Assembly: GCF_011516635.5 (NCBI RefSeq)
Contig: NZ_CP096255.1
Span: 620,001 to 684,000, forward strand
Source: Bradyrhizobium barranii subsp. apii
GTDB lineage: Bacteria; Pseudomonadota; Alphaproteobacteria; Rhizobiales; Xanthobacteraceae
Direction of reading: 5' to 3'
Length of the DNA: 64,000 nucleotides
The translations under genes and the position numbers were made by a program. Position 1 is the stretch's first letter, and each line of letters starts with the position of its first letter. The notes below the pieces were generated by a model. It ran no database searches. It worked only from the letters and a program-made list of their open reading frames with translations, and was not told where the DNA came from. Below, piece after piece: positions 63,137-64,000 of the stretch.

Positions 63137-64000
63137 CGCTGGGCCCTCGGCAGCGCGCGATTGAGCGCGGTGGCAAATACGACGGCAACAACACCGGCCG
63201 CGGCAAGGAAGGCCGAGCGGCGCAGCAGCGAGCCCTTCACCGCCCAGGTGATGCCCGCGATGACGCCGGCGATCCCGAGCCAGCCGGCAACGATTCGCGG
63301 ACGCACATCATCGAGCACACCGGAGACAACAAGGCACAGCATGGCGCAGAGCAGCGCGGCATAGGCGAACCAGGGCTCGCCGGCCGTGGATGCCGGCCAG
63401 ATCGGCGCCGCGAGCAGGACCAGCCCGATCGAACATGCCGCAAGGATTTCACCCGCACGCCTGGTGATCCCGGCGGACGCAAGCGCGAGGATCACGCCCG
63501 CGGCCCCGCACAGGATCGCCCAAAGCGGCTGGGCCGGCACCGTGCTGTTCCGGAAGCGGTTGATGTCGTCGACCGTTGTCACCTCCAGGCAAGCGACGGC
63601 CGCCAGCGAAAACGCTCCGTAGATCGATAAAACGGTCCCGAGACGCCGCGCCCTCGGCAACGGCGCAGCGGCGATCGCGAGCCCGGCGCCGAACAGCAAG
63701 GCGGCGCCGTTCGCGAGCACGAACGACGGCTGGGCACCGTCGAGCTCGAAGCGGAGCGACGTCGCGATCCACCACGGAAGCAGCGCGACCGCGACGAGAT
63801 GGGCCGCCACGCGGGAATTCCATGCAAGCGCGCCGCGCGATCCGGTCAGCAGTGCGGCGGCAAATGCTCCGATCGACCACAGCAGCATGCCGCCGGCGAA
63901 GTCCTCGCCGAGATGATACATCTGGCCGACCAGCGCGATGCCCGCGCCAAAGATGATCGCACCGATGCTCGCACAGAGATCGGCGAGAATATTGCGGCCC
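63133..64000 (-). CDS. DUF2157-type polytopic membrane protein, partial at the window end
   Basis: The frame is open from the window end to the stop at 63133, so the N-terminus lies outside. The visible 288 residues contain about eight membrane helices. The conserved DUF2157 stretch ALVGQMYHLGEDFAGGMLLW lies near the beginning. It is translated just before, and coupled with, the GDYXXLXY gene. Role unknown. Confidence 0.82.
   Translation of the reverse strand, partial: GRNILADLCASIGAIIFGAGIALVGQMYHLGEDFAGGMLLWSIGAFAAALLTGSRGALAWNSRVAAHLVAVALLPWWIATSLRFELDGAQPSFVLANGAALLFGAGLAIAAAPLPRARRLGTVLSIYGAFSLAAVACLEVTTVDDINRFRNSTVPAQPLWAILCGAAGVILALASAGITRRAGEILAACSIGLVLLAAPIWPASTAGEPWFAYAALLCAMLCLVVSGVLDDVRPRIVAGWLGIAGVIAGITWAVKGSLLRRSAFLAAAGVVAVVFATALNRALPRAQR

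Overview
The window is about 64 kb of GC-rich (roughly 65%) chromosomal DNA. It looks like a soil alphaproteobacterium of the Bradyrhizobium/Nitrobacteraceae type. The grounds are the gene content (FixJ/NwsB-type response regulators, hybrid CheA, DUF1488 and LTXXQ proteins, NitT/TauT-type ABC transporter, Crp/Fnr families), the codon bias, many palindromic intergenic repeats and a perfect TTGAT-N4-ATCAA Fnr/FixK-type box. The assignment is inference from style, not from a database match. I saw no rRNA, tRNA, transposase or CRISPR array.

Left part (1-13.4 kb): the end of a membrane-fusion protein runs into an RND efflux pump. Then come a Crp-type regulator divergent from an AsmA-like protein, a membrane-bound Cache-HAMP-GAF class III nucleotide cyclase, and envelope proteins (tandem LTXXQ, LysM, exported unknowns). 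At 13.5-16.2 kb lies a Cache-PAS-GGDEF-EAL c-di-GMP protein. From 16.2 to 19.7 kb is a cluster of very small genes, including a chain of three overlapping microgenes, DUF1488 and ribosomal protein bS21 with a TTG start.

Middle part (19.7-40.3 kb): metabolic and envelope genes separated by long palindromic repeats. They are a lactonase-like propeller, an orphan membrane-fusion protein, a caspase-fold protein that has lost both catalytic residues, a large unknown, a secreted SNase-like protein, an alanine/serine-glyoxylate aminotransferase, an MBOAT/SGNH-like O-acyltransferase pair and an oligopeptidase B. A reverse-strand operon follows: NitT/TauT-type ABC transporter, pentonate-type dehydratase and RraA-type aldolase, then a terminator and an SMP-30 lactonase. 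A divergent GntR/FCD regulator has a 26-bp palindrome in the shared promoter region.

Right part (40.4-59.5 kb): a dense signalling island. It holds a single-domain receiver and a large hybrid histidine kinase, a FixJ-type regulator, receivers, PilZ, a cheA(hybrid)-cheW-cheY-cheR cluster without cheB, two Crp/Fnr paralogues (the first with a C-terminal frameshift), an Hpt protein, a LuxR-type regulator fused to a degenerate histidine-kinase dimerisation segment, and a receiver-like/EAL protein with degenerate sites. The palindrome CCGTA-N4-TACGG occurs three times here, each time 49-89 bp upstream of a start codon. This suggests a small FixJ/LuxR-family regulon. The window ends with a small exported protein, a DMT exporter divergent from a MocR-type regulator, and a GDYXXLXY/DUF2157 membrane pair that leaves the window.

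Start codons were chosen from Shine-Dalgarno spacing and domain limits. Functions rest on motif recognition by eye.
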